Shown here one piece after another: positions 23,801 to 33,129 of a stretch of DNA of 64,000 nucleotides. The notes beneath the pieces were generated by a model, which did not search any database, was not told the DNA's origin, and saw nothing but the letters and a program-made list of their open reading frames with translations. The stretch is from contig NC_057918.1 in the NCBI RefSeq assembly GCF_018873765.1, positions 9,370,862-9,434,861 on the forward strand, written 5' to 3'. Positions within the stretch are counted from its first letter, which is position 1, and each line of letters starts with the position of its first letter. The stretch is from Telopea speciosissima. Lineage: Eukaryota; Streptophyta; Magnoliopsida; Proteales; Proteaceae. Made by a program: the position numbers and the translations under genes.

Positions 23801-26800
23801 GTGCTTGGATGGAGAATTTGTGGTTACCGTCTAGGGGTTTTTGGAATCGAGCTTGCATCTGGAAAGGTATTGGTTCTCGATAGTGAGGCTGTCGGTTGTG
23901 GTTGAAGATAGTTATTTCCCTGCTTGCGTCTCTTGAAGGATAAAGATGTGGTTGCTTCTAAATCCCTTTTCGATTTGCTTCTGGTCTTGCTGGAATTGCG
24001 ATTGGGATTGGTTGTTGTGTGCTTCGATTGGTTGTTGTTTGCTTGGATTCTTGGTTCGATTTGACCTACCAGAGCCTTCTGAAGTGATATTGGTATGATC
24101 AATTCCCAGGTTCCGCCTCTGGTTCAAGCTGAAGATGGGAGACCACTGCTATTCTTCGATTTTCAGGTTTTCTATTACGAATGGGTTTCTTTCTTTGAGT
24201 TTGTTTTCTTGCCATTTGTTTGCTTTGGTGGTTGCGTGACTGTCAAGGAGAAGAAGACAGTCACGTTACCTTCTTGTCTCCTGTCCATATCTTTTTTTTA
24301 AGTAAGTTTTCCTCTTTTGCCCCTCACTTCTTTACTTATCTCCTTATGTCCATATTTTACCATGCCTTCCAAGTATGTCCCCCATCTATAAATACTAATT
24401 CCTTCATTTGACACTCCACTATTTGGTTAATTACAGCTATGAGATTCCTTTTCTTTTTGTTTTTGTTTTTGTTTTTGTTTTTCTTTCAACTTTGAGTTAT
24501 TGACCATTTTGCCATTTCCCTATTTATCTACCCAAGAGCCACTTGAAAATTCTGGTTAATTACCAGATTGCCACTACTTCCTTGTATTTGTGTTTTACCT
24601 ATCTTGGGTGGATCAATAGTTGGATTTTAAGATTGGGATTATATTGGGATTGATAGATTAATTACAAATTTGCCATTATCTTGCTTGGGTGGACAGATCG
24701 CATTGGTTTGAGATTTTAGTTATTATCGTGAGGGGTGTTTCTGTTATTGGCAATTATATGTAGCTGCTCTTGATTGAAGATTAATTTATTGGGATCTTAT
24801 TTGCTGGTGGTCTTGCTTATAAGATTTGTTGAGATGTTATTGGTCGTTCTCTGTTCACGTGTAATGCTACACGTAAGGGGGAGATTGAAGATGTCTACTA
24901 TAAGCAATTTTATCTGAGATTTTTTTTTAGTTCGGGACTCAAGAGTGAGTCTGATTGTTGTTGGAGTGCCTTCCTCGAGAATCGAGATGGACTTTTGTGT
25001 AGCCATTGGAGCTGCATTTTTGTGGACTTTTGTGTAGCCACTGGAACTGCACTTTTACGGGATTTTGTGTCACCATTGGAGTTGCACTTTTGTTTGTCTT
25101 TGTTGGAGCAGGTCACTACTTGCATTTTATTGCCTTCATTGGGAAGGACGTTGGGTGTAGCTGTTGAGTGCTGCATTTTGTTGACTTCCTTGGGAAGAGC
25201 TTTTGGTGTTGGCGTGTTGCTGTTGTTGATTGGATTTGGACTGCTATTGTTGATGGATTTATTGATTGGAGTGCTACTTTGAGCTCGCTGGCATCTATGG
25301 CTACATGTGTTCAAGCCTGGTGCTGCCTTTCATTTTTGATCTTGTTGGTCCAAGCTGGAGCTTTCTTCTGATATGTGTATACTCCAGCTTGAGGGGGAGT
25401 GTTAAGAGATATGTAACACGATAGGGGGAGTCCCCCTATCGTGGTTTCCTTTATTAGTTTATGTCTTAATTGTTAGTTTCCTAGTCTAAGTAAGTTTCTT
25501 GTTTTAGGCTTTAGGCTTAATTAGGTAAGAGTTATATTCCTTTTGTAATTCTGATTTGGTTTAATATAAATATATGTTGGCTAGTACGGTAGAATACAGA
25601 TTCTATCGCACAACCCTTTTCTCCCATTGTTCTCTCTTCTTCCCCATCTCATTCTCTCTTCTCTCTTCTCTTTTCTAGGCACTGGTTACAGGTTCTAGGA
25701 TTATTTACAGTATGTATTTGAGTTTTCAATTTCTGTCAACTTATTTGTATTACTATGAATTTCAGGATGCAGTTTAGAAGTAGGAGGGGTTCACTTCTAT
25801 GTTTTAATCTGTATTATGCAATGCGCTTTTCTTTTTTCATTCCCATTCCTGTATATTTTCTTTTTGTTTTTATAGAGAACTATTTCTTCTTTTGTAAAGA
25901 AAATCTTACTACGGTAGCGGCATGCTACATTAGGCTAATCCAAGTGTTAGTAAATGAATCCTTCTTATGGCGGGCATCCATCAATGACATCTTTTAGGAG
26001 GAAGTAGAATCTTCCTTACCATTGCTTTTTTTTTTTTAATAGATGTATAACTTTAGTTATGCTTACATATATTTTCTTTCACGAATCCCGGGTCCCACTT
26101 GCTCCATACCACTCTCCTATTGGTCGCTTGTGTGCTTCCATGGTATTAGTCCATAGCACCTGGGGTATGATGCTGTAGTTAGTCCTTATTATTGCATCCA
26201 TTCATCTTTCTGATGGAAGTAGTTCCTGCTTAATCATCTAAATTTTCTTTTTATTTTCTTAGTTAATCCAGAGGCTCAACCTCTTCATGCCATTCTTCCA
26301 TTCAATTGTAATCCTCCTATCCCTAAACCCATTTTAATGGCACTGTTTTACTTACCTGCTGATCCCCATTTTCTTGTTCCTGTACTGCATGTAAAAGGCA
26401 TGAGCTTTGCTCAAGCTTCTTTTTGGTACTTGTCATTTCCTTAATGAGTGTTAGTACCTTGTTTCCATCTTCTTCTATCCACCCATTGTATAATAATAAT
26501 ATTTTTCTGTGGACAAGTGGATTAACGGCCAAGGAGACCAGTTAAAGATCGGTTTTTATGGTTCAAACTTTGAAAATTTTCTGTTGCACAACCTTAAATA
26601 TTCCTGAGTTCACTATTTCTTCCCCTATGCTATGTTGCTGCTATATTTCACATACAGTTATTCCTCATTGGATGTTATTTTCCCATCTGTAGTTCCATAA
26701 CAAAGGGATCTTGTTTTGTGATGGCAGGTGCATGCTATTAGGTCATCACTTAAGAGGCTTGGAGAACAGATTGCATTTGAGCTGTGCTGTCGGACTGTTG

Positions 26801-26803
26801 TAA
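17844..26803 (+). CDS. Chloroplast DUF760 protein, At3g17800-like
   Basis: Encodes a 382-aa protein of the DUF760 family, to which the Arabidopsis 'UV-B-induced protein At3g17800, chloroplastic' belongs. Exons: 17844-18331, 18449-18719, 22119-22217, 22334-22548, 26728-26803, giving an exact open frame. The N-terminus (about 60 residues, rich in Ser/Pro/Leu and poor in acidic residues) looks like a plastid transit peptide. Conserved segments follow: IEPLDTSVISKGVSAAARDSM, LGLLPSDQFSVTI, TLWNAEYRVSLMRNFDI, PPGLGDLSPEALNYIAELKSE, NDLLEYLRTLEPNMVTELSR, then GTSRDYLAKLLFWCMLLGHH across the last intron, and the end LHLSCAVGLL. No catalytic motif is known. Intron 2 (3.4 kb) and intron 4 (4.2 kb) are swollen by repeats; intron 4 contains a whole LTR element in the same orientation as the gene. 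UV-B regulation is family knowledge, not read from this sequence. Confidence 0.93.
20176..20760 (+). mobile_element. Probable LTR-derived remnant in DUF760 intron 2
   Basis: The stretch TTTCCTAATTAATTTGAG, TTTCCTTTTATACATGTATGCATGC, ATAGAATAATTGAGTTATTATGG and then a CT-rich tract (20497-20580) resembles the transcribed end of plant LTRs. I found no second copy, no clear ends and no target duplication, so this is a fossil fragment of uncertain family and extent. Confidence 0.3.
21984..22015 (+). mobile_element. Possible tail-only LINE insertion (13-bp TSD)
   Basis: TAACATCATGATGAGTTATTCATCC plus a short A run lies between perfect copies of AACTATGATGAGT (21971-21983 and 22016-22028). The inserted TTCATCC(A)n end is like that of the sites at 16713 and 31714. 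The first half of the insert partly repeats the flank in inverted form, so a local rearrangement is an alternative. Confidence 0.45.
23125..23441 (+). repeat. 5' LTR (317 bp)
   Basis: Begins TGTTAAGAGATATG and ends GATTATTTACA. Near its start is a perfect hairpin with 11-bp arms, ACGATAGGGGG and CCCCCTATCGT, at 23143-23167. A TATA-like run TATAAATATATG and a CT-rich tract follow, as in an LTR promoter and leader. Confidence 0.9.
24985..25100 (+). repeat. Short degenerate tandem repeat in the LTR element interior
   Basis: The phrase TTTTGTGTAGCCATTGGAGCTGCA recurs three times with small changes at about 24992, 25027 and 25063, a unit of about 36 bp. It lies in the non-coding interior. Open frames on either strand here are repeat-driven and match no gag or pol. 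Confidence 0.55.
25400..25709 (+). repeat. 3' LTR (310 bp)
   Basis: Second copy of the LTR, about 97% identical to the first, with the same hairpin at 25418-25442. It ends TTATTTACA directly before the GTATG target duplication. Confidence 0.9.
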
Positions 26804-29774
26804 AGATGAAAAAAGTAAAAGTAGAAGAGGCATGTATATTCTTCTGCTCTATAGACTTCCTGTGAAACCATAATTATGGTCATCACTTGTAATTCTTGTA
26901 CCAATTAGTTCATAACAAAATTTCTAAAGAATTTTGTCCTGCAACTTAAATCTTTGTCATCTCATTGCATGCTCAGGGCATAACTGAAGATCATTCATGG
27001 TAAACCATTTGTTCAATACCTGGGGCACCACCACTGCTAAAGTTGTATGCTGTTCTCATGCCTTAATCCCCATGGTTATGGTTTGGTATATACATTTTTT
27101 CTCTATAGGATTTACATTGGATCAGGTGTGGGTCAATCAGGCATCACATGAGTTGCCTTGCTTTTAAGTTTTTATTATGGTATCCTTTCGGTTTGATAGT
27201 TTTCCTATCTGGTTGAGCATGTTGTAGGCTTTTCATGGGTGTTTTGGATGAGGTGGTGTTTCTTACCATCTCAAATGATTCTGGTTAACCAGTCCTAACA
27301 GGTGCCTAATTGATCCCAAGACCAAATAGGGTCTACAAGTGATCGATTTTGAGCCCATAGATAAGGCCCATACTCAAATCTATGATAAAATGGGGCAATT
27401 TTCTATAAAACTTAAGGCCCATGGGGTGCAATGGCCCATTATAACATGAGTATGATTGGCCCAATCAGTCATAGTAGGTTATTTGGTTTTAGACTTAATT
27501 ACTCCTAACTGATTATTCAGTTCAGTTCAGGTTCTAAAATACACATCTTATTAATAGCTATGGCCAAAATCGGACCAAGTAACATTTGGTCTGATCTGTC
27601 CCAGTCCGGTTTAATGGTTTTGGTCCTTAATCGATACCCCTAAGTGGTACTGGGATCTATCTATGCCTGGGTTGCAGCTATGTTCCTGCTGCCCCAAAGG
27701 CGCCGATTTGGAATCTAGAAGGGTATTATGGAACAAAGAGGGTATTTGTGAATCCAGGGATTATTCCAAATTTGGGTGCTAAACAACAGCTGAGAGAGAG
27801 AGAGAGAGGGGGGGAAGTGTGGGGGTGCCTTATGACACAAGGAGAATACAGAAGAGTCGGAACTCTTGACCTCATGATGGCCCCTGCGTTCTACAAGAAA
27901 GGCCAACCCAAATGCGCTATCAGTTTGTCTTCAAGTAGTCCATAATTTATAATCCTACTAATATTACCTTGAAAATTTATAAATGAACTGTTGGCCATGC
28001 TTAGCGGTATACGGTATTATCGTATGCCGTGATCCATATAAAATTCACAGAATCAGAGCAGGAGAGAGAAAATAAAAATAATATATAAAAAAAAAACATA
28101 GTGAGAAAAATGATACTAGAATGACCCCAAAACTTAATGGAGAAGGAAAAAGAAACTTACAAAGCAGAAACATTTGATCATAGACCACCACCGAAAAGGG
28201 CCCTCAAGGCTAGAAACAAAATTAGCACTTTTAATTAATTGGATACTTTATTTTATTTATTTGTGACATATGACAATTGAAATTTCCAGGTAAAGAGATT
28301 CAGTTTACGTGTTTCACTGGTCTACATGTTCTGTTTAAACAAAGAATTTAATGGTCCATATGCACTTCTGTCAATGACACATGTCTGTCTTTCTTAATTT
28401 ATTGACCTTTTTTTAACTCTTTTGTTATTATTATTATTATTAGCTCATTGGATGTTAACCCACGGCGATAGCTTCAAAGTTGTGAGATCAGTTTCATACA
28501 TTCATTCATATAGGGTCTAAGATTTCATGTCATTCTTAATTTTATAGACGTTAACCCACGATGGTAGCTTTCAAGTGTGACATCAGTTTAATAGGTCCAA
28601 GGTCTCCAAGCTTCGAACTTTCCATCCATAACTCCTTACACATACAAATTGTTTCTTAAATTACTGTGTATACCATGAAATATCATTTGGGAGTCAAACC
28701 CCAAAAAATTTAAAGCAGATGGCTAGTTTTTCAAGAATTAGAATCAGATCAGTCGATTCATATAGGAATCTGCTGTGAGTCTGTGACCAATCCCAATTCC
28801 TGGATGTTCTAATCTAAGCATTTCTAGGGTTTTCCTCTTAGGATCATTTTGTTTTCAGACCTAAGGTCATGTAAATGGATATTCGAAAATCTGAATTTGC
28901 TTCATATTGGTATTCGTTTTGAGATATCCATATATTCCATTAGAGGTATCCAGATTAGATAATCCGATCCAAGTATATATCCAACTAACAATCTTGAAGG
29001 TTTTTGAAGATTCAAAATGTTCTAAAGAATGAGAGAATGAGAGAATGAGAAAATGAAAATCATACGCCTAATACAACTGAGAGACCATCTCGTATCCGAG
29101 TCCATCGTTCCGGCTCATCCAATCCTTTTACAGGAAAAAAACCCAAAAGGGCACTAAAACACCAATTCCATGGCCACCCATCCAGGCCAATGAATTGATC
29201 CGATCCCGATTCTGTGTGACTATCTCTCTCCTTTTGCCACTTGTTAGAGGAGCAGCAAAGTAATGCAGGCTGTAGTTGTGAAAATTAAATTGAGCAACCG
29301 CGTGGAAATGGAACGGAAAGAAAAAAAGATAAGCCCACTTACTCGTGTTAAGACAGAAAACAGAGTCTGACAGAACATAACTCCGATTCTTTTGCAGAGT
29401 CGGTCAAGTAGATCAAGACAAAAATTTTATCAGCTAAAATGCAAGCAATGCAGAGAGAATGAATCAGTAAATCTTGAGAATCATAATCCAATCTACCCCT
29501 TTTGTATTACTCTTTCTCACCAAAATTCCAAAATTTGACAGTTTGAACAGATGCTATAACCATCTCCTACAGAGCAAGAGAAAGCCTCAAATGGAGATGG
29601 AAACTGGAGTATCAAATTTACCTTAACAAAATGAATATACAGATACAAAAAGAAATACCCATTTTCAATACCGTGATGGGTCTTGTTTCTAATCTCTTCT
29701 CTATCTATACAAATATGTGAAAGAATCTCCCTGAACTTCAAAAAGAATCAAAGAAAAATGAATAAAAGGTCTGA
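26804..29774. other. Intergenic DNA between DUF760 and GATL genes
   Basis: About 3 kb without a recognisable gene. It contains a degenerate 'gacccaatcgg / ggcccat' repeat patch (27280-27650), a GA run (27790-27810), and an imperfect duplication of GTTAACCCACGRYGRTAGCTT (28455 and 28550). The segment 28250-28400 recurs at 39545-39690 (GATAATTGAAATTT, TGTTTCACT..TCTACAT, AATGGTCCATATGCA). The DUF760 3' end and the GATL 3' end both point into this space. Confidence 0.55.
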
Positions 29775-30971
29775 TTACAATGAATAATGCGAAGGAAACG
29801 AAATCTGTAAAGAAACCACCAATTCTACATCTTCTTGTTGTTGTTGCTGCTGAGGTTTGTAAAGATCATAAGGTTCCCACAGAAAATCAACAGGACAAGA
29901 TTTCCTCGCATCAAGTCTCGCCCATGGTTTCCCCTTGCCACTCCAATGCAGCAAACTAACGCCGCCTGGATGTAAATTTCTGCAGCTGCCCACCACATTA
30001 TCACCGCCGAGACCATGTTGGTTCCATTGGTGATTAATAGGCTCCACATCTCCAGCAAAAACCAGCAAGAATGGAGGAAGCGAACCCAACTCGTAAATCC
30101 TCCTCTGTTTCTGCAACTGCATCCAACCTTCGATCTTCTTCAAATAGTTTCCCTCTCTCCATCTGTCGAGATCCATCACCATCACACCTGTATTGAAATA
30201 GCAGGGATTTCTCCCACCGAAAACCCTCGACAAAGCCCGATCAGCCCAGAACCCATCAGAGAAATACTTGGTGAAATTAACGTGACAGTATTCGGGTGCT
30301 CCAATGACACGCGACCCAGTAAGCGAGGTATCCCAAAGCTTCCTAATATCATCGACGACGATGACATCGGAGTCGAGATAGATCACACGTTGAACACAGG
30401 GCTCGAGTATGTCGGCCAGGTAGTTCCTCGCGTAGTTGAGTGGGTTCTCGAGCGCTTCACGGATTGATGCAGAGATGAGATTCTTGACGATATCGACTCT
30501 GAATGGATAGACCTTGAAGTTGAGGGAGGGGAACGTGGACCGAACGAGTCGGGAGAGGGCCATAGGATCGGCCGAGGCGGACTCGGCGGCGGCGACTAAG
30601 TGAAAGAACACGTCTTCGGGACAAGACGAGTGCTTGAGAACAGAGTGAACCGCAGCCATGGAACCCCTGAGATACTCTGTATCGAGAGTCATGGCGATGT
30701 GAACATGGCCTGGATAGCACTGCATCGGTACGTTATCATTTCGTAACAAAACTGGACAATCGGCGCCATTTCGGTATTCAGGCGCTTCGTCAAAGGTCGG
30801 CAATCCGCCGGTAAATCCTCCGGAAAGAAGAAGAAGGTCTTCGTGGTCGTCCTTGCCCAATAAATTTGCAGTGGGGAGATGCCTAATCGCAAAAGAAGAA
30901 CGTGAGAGGAAGAAAAGAAAAGAAAGAATGGTGAAGAAAGATAGAGATGATCGGGGATGTAAAAGAGACAT
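29775..30971 (-). CDS. Galacturonosyltransferase-like (GATL) protein, GT8 family
   Basis: An intronless gene for a 398-aa GATL protein of glycosyltransferase family 8. GATLs act in the Golgi lumen and are tied to pectin and xylan synthesis (PARVUS/GATL1 is the best known). An N-terminal hydrophobic stretch (residues ~10-28, [18 protein letters not shown]) looks like a signal peptide or anchor. The GT8 features are present: [14 protein letters not shown] (91-104), the metal-binding DxD in [11 protein letters not shown] (198-208), [14 protein letters not shown] (258-271), [13 protein letters not shown] (313-325) and [14 protein letters not shown] (341-354). The start ATG fits the signal peptide. 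A run of six Gln and a tail of about 20 residues make the C-terminus longer than in usual GATLs (340-390 aa). The exact GATL number cannot be assigned. It is the only intact coding copy in a region with decayed duplicates. Confidence 0.95.
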   Translation of the reverse strand: MSLLHPRSSLSFFTILSFLFFLSRSSFAIRHLPTANLLGKDDHEDLLLLSGGFTGGLPTFDEAPEYRNGADCPVLLRNDNVPMQCYPGHVHIAMTLDTEYLRGSMAAVHSVLKHSSCPEDVFFHLVAAAESASADPMALSRLVRSTFPSLNFKVYPFRVDIVKNLISASIREALENPLNYARNYLADILEPCVQRVIYLDSDVIVVDDIRKLWDTSLTGSRVIGAPEYCHVNFTKYFSDGFWADRALSRVFGGRNPCYFNTGVMVMDLDRWREGNYLKKIEGWMQLQKQRRIYELGSLPPFLLVFAGDVEPINHQWNQHGLGGDNVVGSCRNLHPGGVSLLHWSGKGKPWARLDARKSCPVDFLWEPYDLYKPQQQQQQEDVELVVSLQISFPSHYSL

Positions 30972-31276
30972 AGTTCAAACGGGAAACTGATCAGGAGAAA
31001 GATTTCTATTGGGATTAAATCGACATTGCCAAAAGAAAGAGAAAGAAGGGGAAAAGATTTAAAGAGACGTGTTTACTATGAAGAGGAAAAACCCAGAAAG
31101 TGGGGAGGATGAAGAAAAGAAGAAAGAAACGAGAGAGCTTAAGAACCTTGGAAGCGGTCGCTTTTACTCGCTTTCTTCTCCTTCTCTGCAAGGAAAAAAA
31201 AAAACGCGGTTTTGGATTCTCCGTGTTAAGGGTTGCTACTTTGAAATTGAAACGAAAAGGAAGAAGCGAGCAAGGG

Positions 31277-31285
31277 TTTTTATAA
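31277..31285 (-). promoter_or_regulatory. Probable TATA box of the GATL gene
   Basis: The minus strand reads ATTATAAAA followed by ACCCTTGC, about 305 bp upstream of the ATG. If used, transcription would start near 31250 and give a leader of roughly 280 bases. A 35-bp GA tract lies 115 bp further upstream. Confidence 0.45.
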
Positions 31286-31395
31286 TCTGAAGGGAAGTTG
31301 GATTGAGAGAAATTACAGTTACCGAGTTGGGTTTTAAAATTTCCTTTTAAAACTCGCCGCAGACGAGGTGGTCGTCCTCGACTGCAACTGCAGAA

Positions 31396-31399
<4 letters not shown>

Positions 31400-31434
<35 letters not shown>
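31400..31434. repeat. (GA)n microsatellite upstream of GATL
   Basis: An uninterrupted run of GA dinucleotides of about 35 bp in the GATL promoter. GA/CT tracts near plant promoters can bind BBR/BPC proteins; any role here is speculation. Confidence 0.85.
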
Positions 31435-31436
<2 letters not shown>

Positions 31437-31713
31437 CCAGAGAGTCCTTACAGGATTTGTACTTCTGGATGAAAATTATTATTTTATTGGTGAATTATTC
31501 GAGAGGATATAATAATAATTTCCTTAATACAGAAAGAAACTATTTTATTTTTTCTGGGAAAGGAAAGGAGAAGAAAAGAAAACTAAAAATTATGAATAGA
31601 CAGAACAGCATCGAAGAGCGCCAGCTGTGAGTGATGTTGACGGCTACCACTCTGGCTTTTTCAATCTTTTGAACAGTGGACACTTCTGTACAGAGTGAAC
31701 TAAAAGCGAAGGT

Positions 31714-31740
31714 TTTATCCAAAAAAAAAAAAAAGAACAG
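31714..31740 (+). mobile_element. Tail-only LINE insertion (14-bp TSD)
   Basis: TTTATCC, 14 A and GAACAG lie between perfect copies of CTAAAAGCGAAGGT (31700-31713 and 31741-31754). The TTTATCC(A)n end is like the TTTCATC(A)n site at 16713. Interpreted as an L1-type insertion that copied only the last bases of its template. Confidence 0.65.
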
Positions 31741-31997
31741 CTAAAAGCGAAGGTAGGTGGATGAGAAAATGGGAATGGGGAAGCCCTTTATCGGGTCGGA
31801 GCCCCATACCACACTTGTACCAATGTAATCACGTGCTCCCTCTCCATTGATTCCTATTTTGGGTGTGAGAATGAATCAGTCTCTCTGTTTCTGGTAAATG
31901 AGAATGAATGAGTCCAAAACCAATACAATAAGGTTGCACCAATTTCGATTTTGGTCTAATTTTGATTTGGTTTAGTTTAATTTGGATTTGGTTTAGC

Positions 31998-32000
<3 letters not shown>

Positions 32001-32031
<31 letters not shown>
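32001..32031. repeat. (TA)n microsatellite
   Basis: About 31 bp of uninterrupted TA repeats just upstream of the LINE-like insertion. Confidence 0.9.
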
Positions 32032-32036
<5 letters not shown>

Positions 32037-32096
32037 TGAGTATGGAGAAAATGTTTTTCTTTTATTTTATGAATTTTAAGTTACCATCAGTTTCTT

Positions 32097-32911
32097 TGAG
32101 GGGTTACAAGAGAATGAGCTGGCAGTTGAAGACGGTGGAGACATTCACGTTTCTGGGTTCTTGAATGCTCAAGTTGGGTCAGGGTCTGATTTGAATCATG
32201 GATCCGAATCCGATCTAGAAGATCATATTGAAGGTTGTGTTGAGGAAATCATAGATCATCAATTGTTTGAAAGTGTGGAGGTGCATAATTCCCGCTTTTA
32301 AGATGGGACTATCGTTTTAAATATGCCTAATGAGGTGGAATCAGTTCAAATTGGATTCTTGTGAGTCAGGTTATGACCAATCTGATCAAGAGGAGGTGCA
32401 AGACAGGTGGACTCAGGTGTTGGGCCAAAAAAATCGTGATGGACGTAGGAGTGCTTTTCGAGGTGGTCGTGTGGGTTCTCATATGGTAACTCAAGTTATT
32501 GGCAGAATTCGAAGTCAAAGGAATGCAAATCTTGGTGTTAAAATAGTAGACGCGACGGGAGAAAAACATCAGGTTGAGAAGGAGTTAGGAATGGGGTTGC
32601 ATAAAATTCCATTTCTCTTTTCGCCAGAGGAGGAGGCACTTTTGACATGTGTTGTAGCTTTTGATCGGCCTGGTGTATATGTTGAGATCCCCGATGATCG
32701 AATAAGATAAGGATCCCTCGGTGTGCCTCATTGATATCTCGTAGCCTTATTTGTTTATTTCTCTTGGGTGAGCGAATGGCTTGTTGCTCTCGCCAATACG
32801 TTTTAGGACTCAGTCCCATTTTCTTAGCTTTAACTTTCTTTGCCTTTAGTTTGTCTTTAGGCTTGTTTACCTCCTTTTTAATCCTCAATAAATTATTTTT
32901 TTTGAAAAAAA
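32097..32911 (+). mobile_element. LINE (L1-type) remnant with poly(A) end and TSD
   Basis: An insertion of about 815 bp ends in a short A-rich tail after AATAAATT and is flanked by a 15-bp near-perfect duplication, TACCATCAGTTTCTT at 32082-32096 and TATCATCAATTTCTT at 32912-32926 (13 of 15). Inside, one frame encodes an acidic segment (32110-32300) and another a basic, Gly/Arg-rich segment followed by a 126-codon frame ending at 32710 (KNRDGRRSAFRGGRVGS). This suggests fused or rearranged pieces of a plant LINE. No endonuclease or reverse-transcriptase motif is visible, so the copy is 5'-truncated and probably internally deleted. Confidence 0.55.
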
Positions 32912-33129
32912 TATCATCAATTTCTTATCCAATTATATTGGTTTGGATTCGATTTCGATTCGATTTTCTAAGGTTTGTTCGATGTCTTGTAGGTTTTAGT
33001 GCAGTTTGGTTTGGTTTCGATTTCACAAAATCCCAATTCAAAGCCAAACTAATCAGCTTCATTTCGGGTCATCTCGATCCAATTTCCTTGATTCGAGTTA
33101 GATTGGGGGTAAATTGTTAGGGTGAGTAC

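Larger units (their letters stand above)
23125..25709 (+). mobile_element. Non-coding LTR retrotransposon, Copia-like, in intron 4
   Basis: A structurally complete element of 2585 bp with two LTRs and a perfect 5-bp target duplication, GTATG (23120-23124 and 25710-25714). The 5' LTR is followed at once by a primer-binding site TGGTATCAGAGC (initiator-Met tRNA type), and the 3' LTR is preceded by a purine tract GAGGGGGAG (25391-25399). The CTTGAGGGGGAGTGTTA junction is typical of plant Copia elements. The roughly 1.96-kb interior shows no recognisable gag or pol, so it looks non-autonomous (LARD/TRIM-like) and would have depended on another element's proteins. LTR identity is about 97%, suggesting an age near a million years at commonly used herb rates, more in a slow-evolving tree. 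It lies in the same orientation as the host gene. Confidence 0.9.

Noticed and set aside
24910-25314. Open frames on both strands in the LTR element interior
   Set aside because: They follow a short degenerate tandem repeat and resemble no gag, protease, integrase or reverse transcriptase.
30015-30467. 150-codon open frame on the plus strand opposite GATL
   Set aside because: It is the antisense shadow of a GC-rich coding region and has no recognisable domain.
32330-32710. A 126-codon frame as a host gene
   Set aside because: It lies inside an insertion with a poly(A) end and a 15-bp target duplication, so it is taken as LINE-derived.
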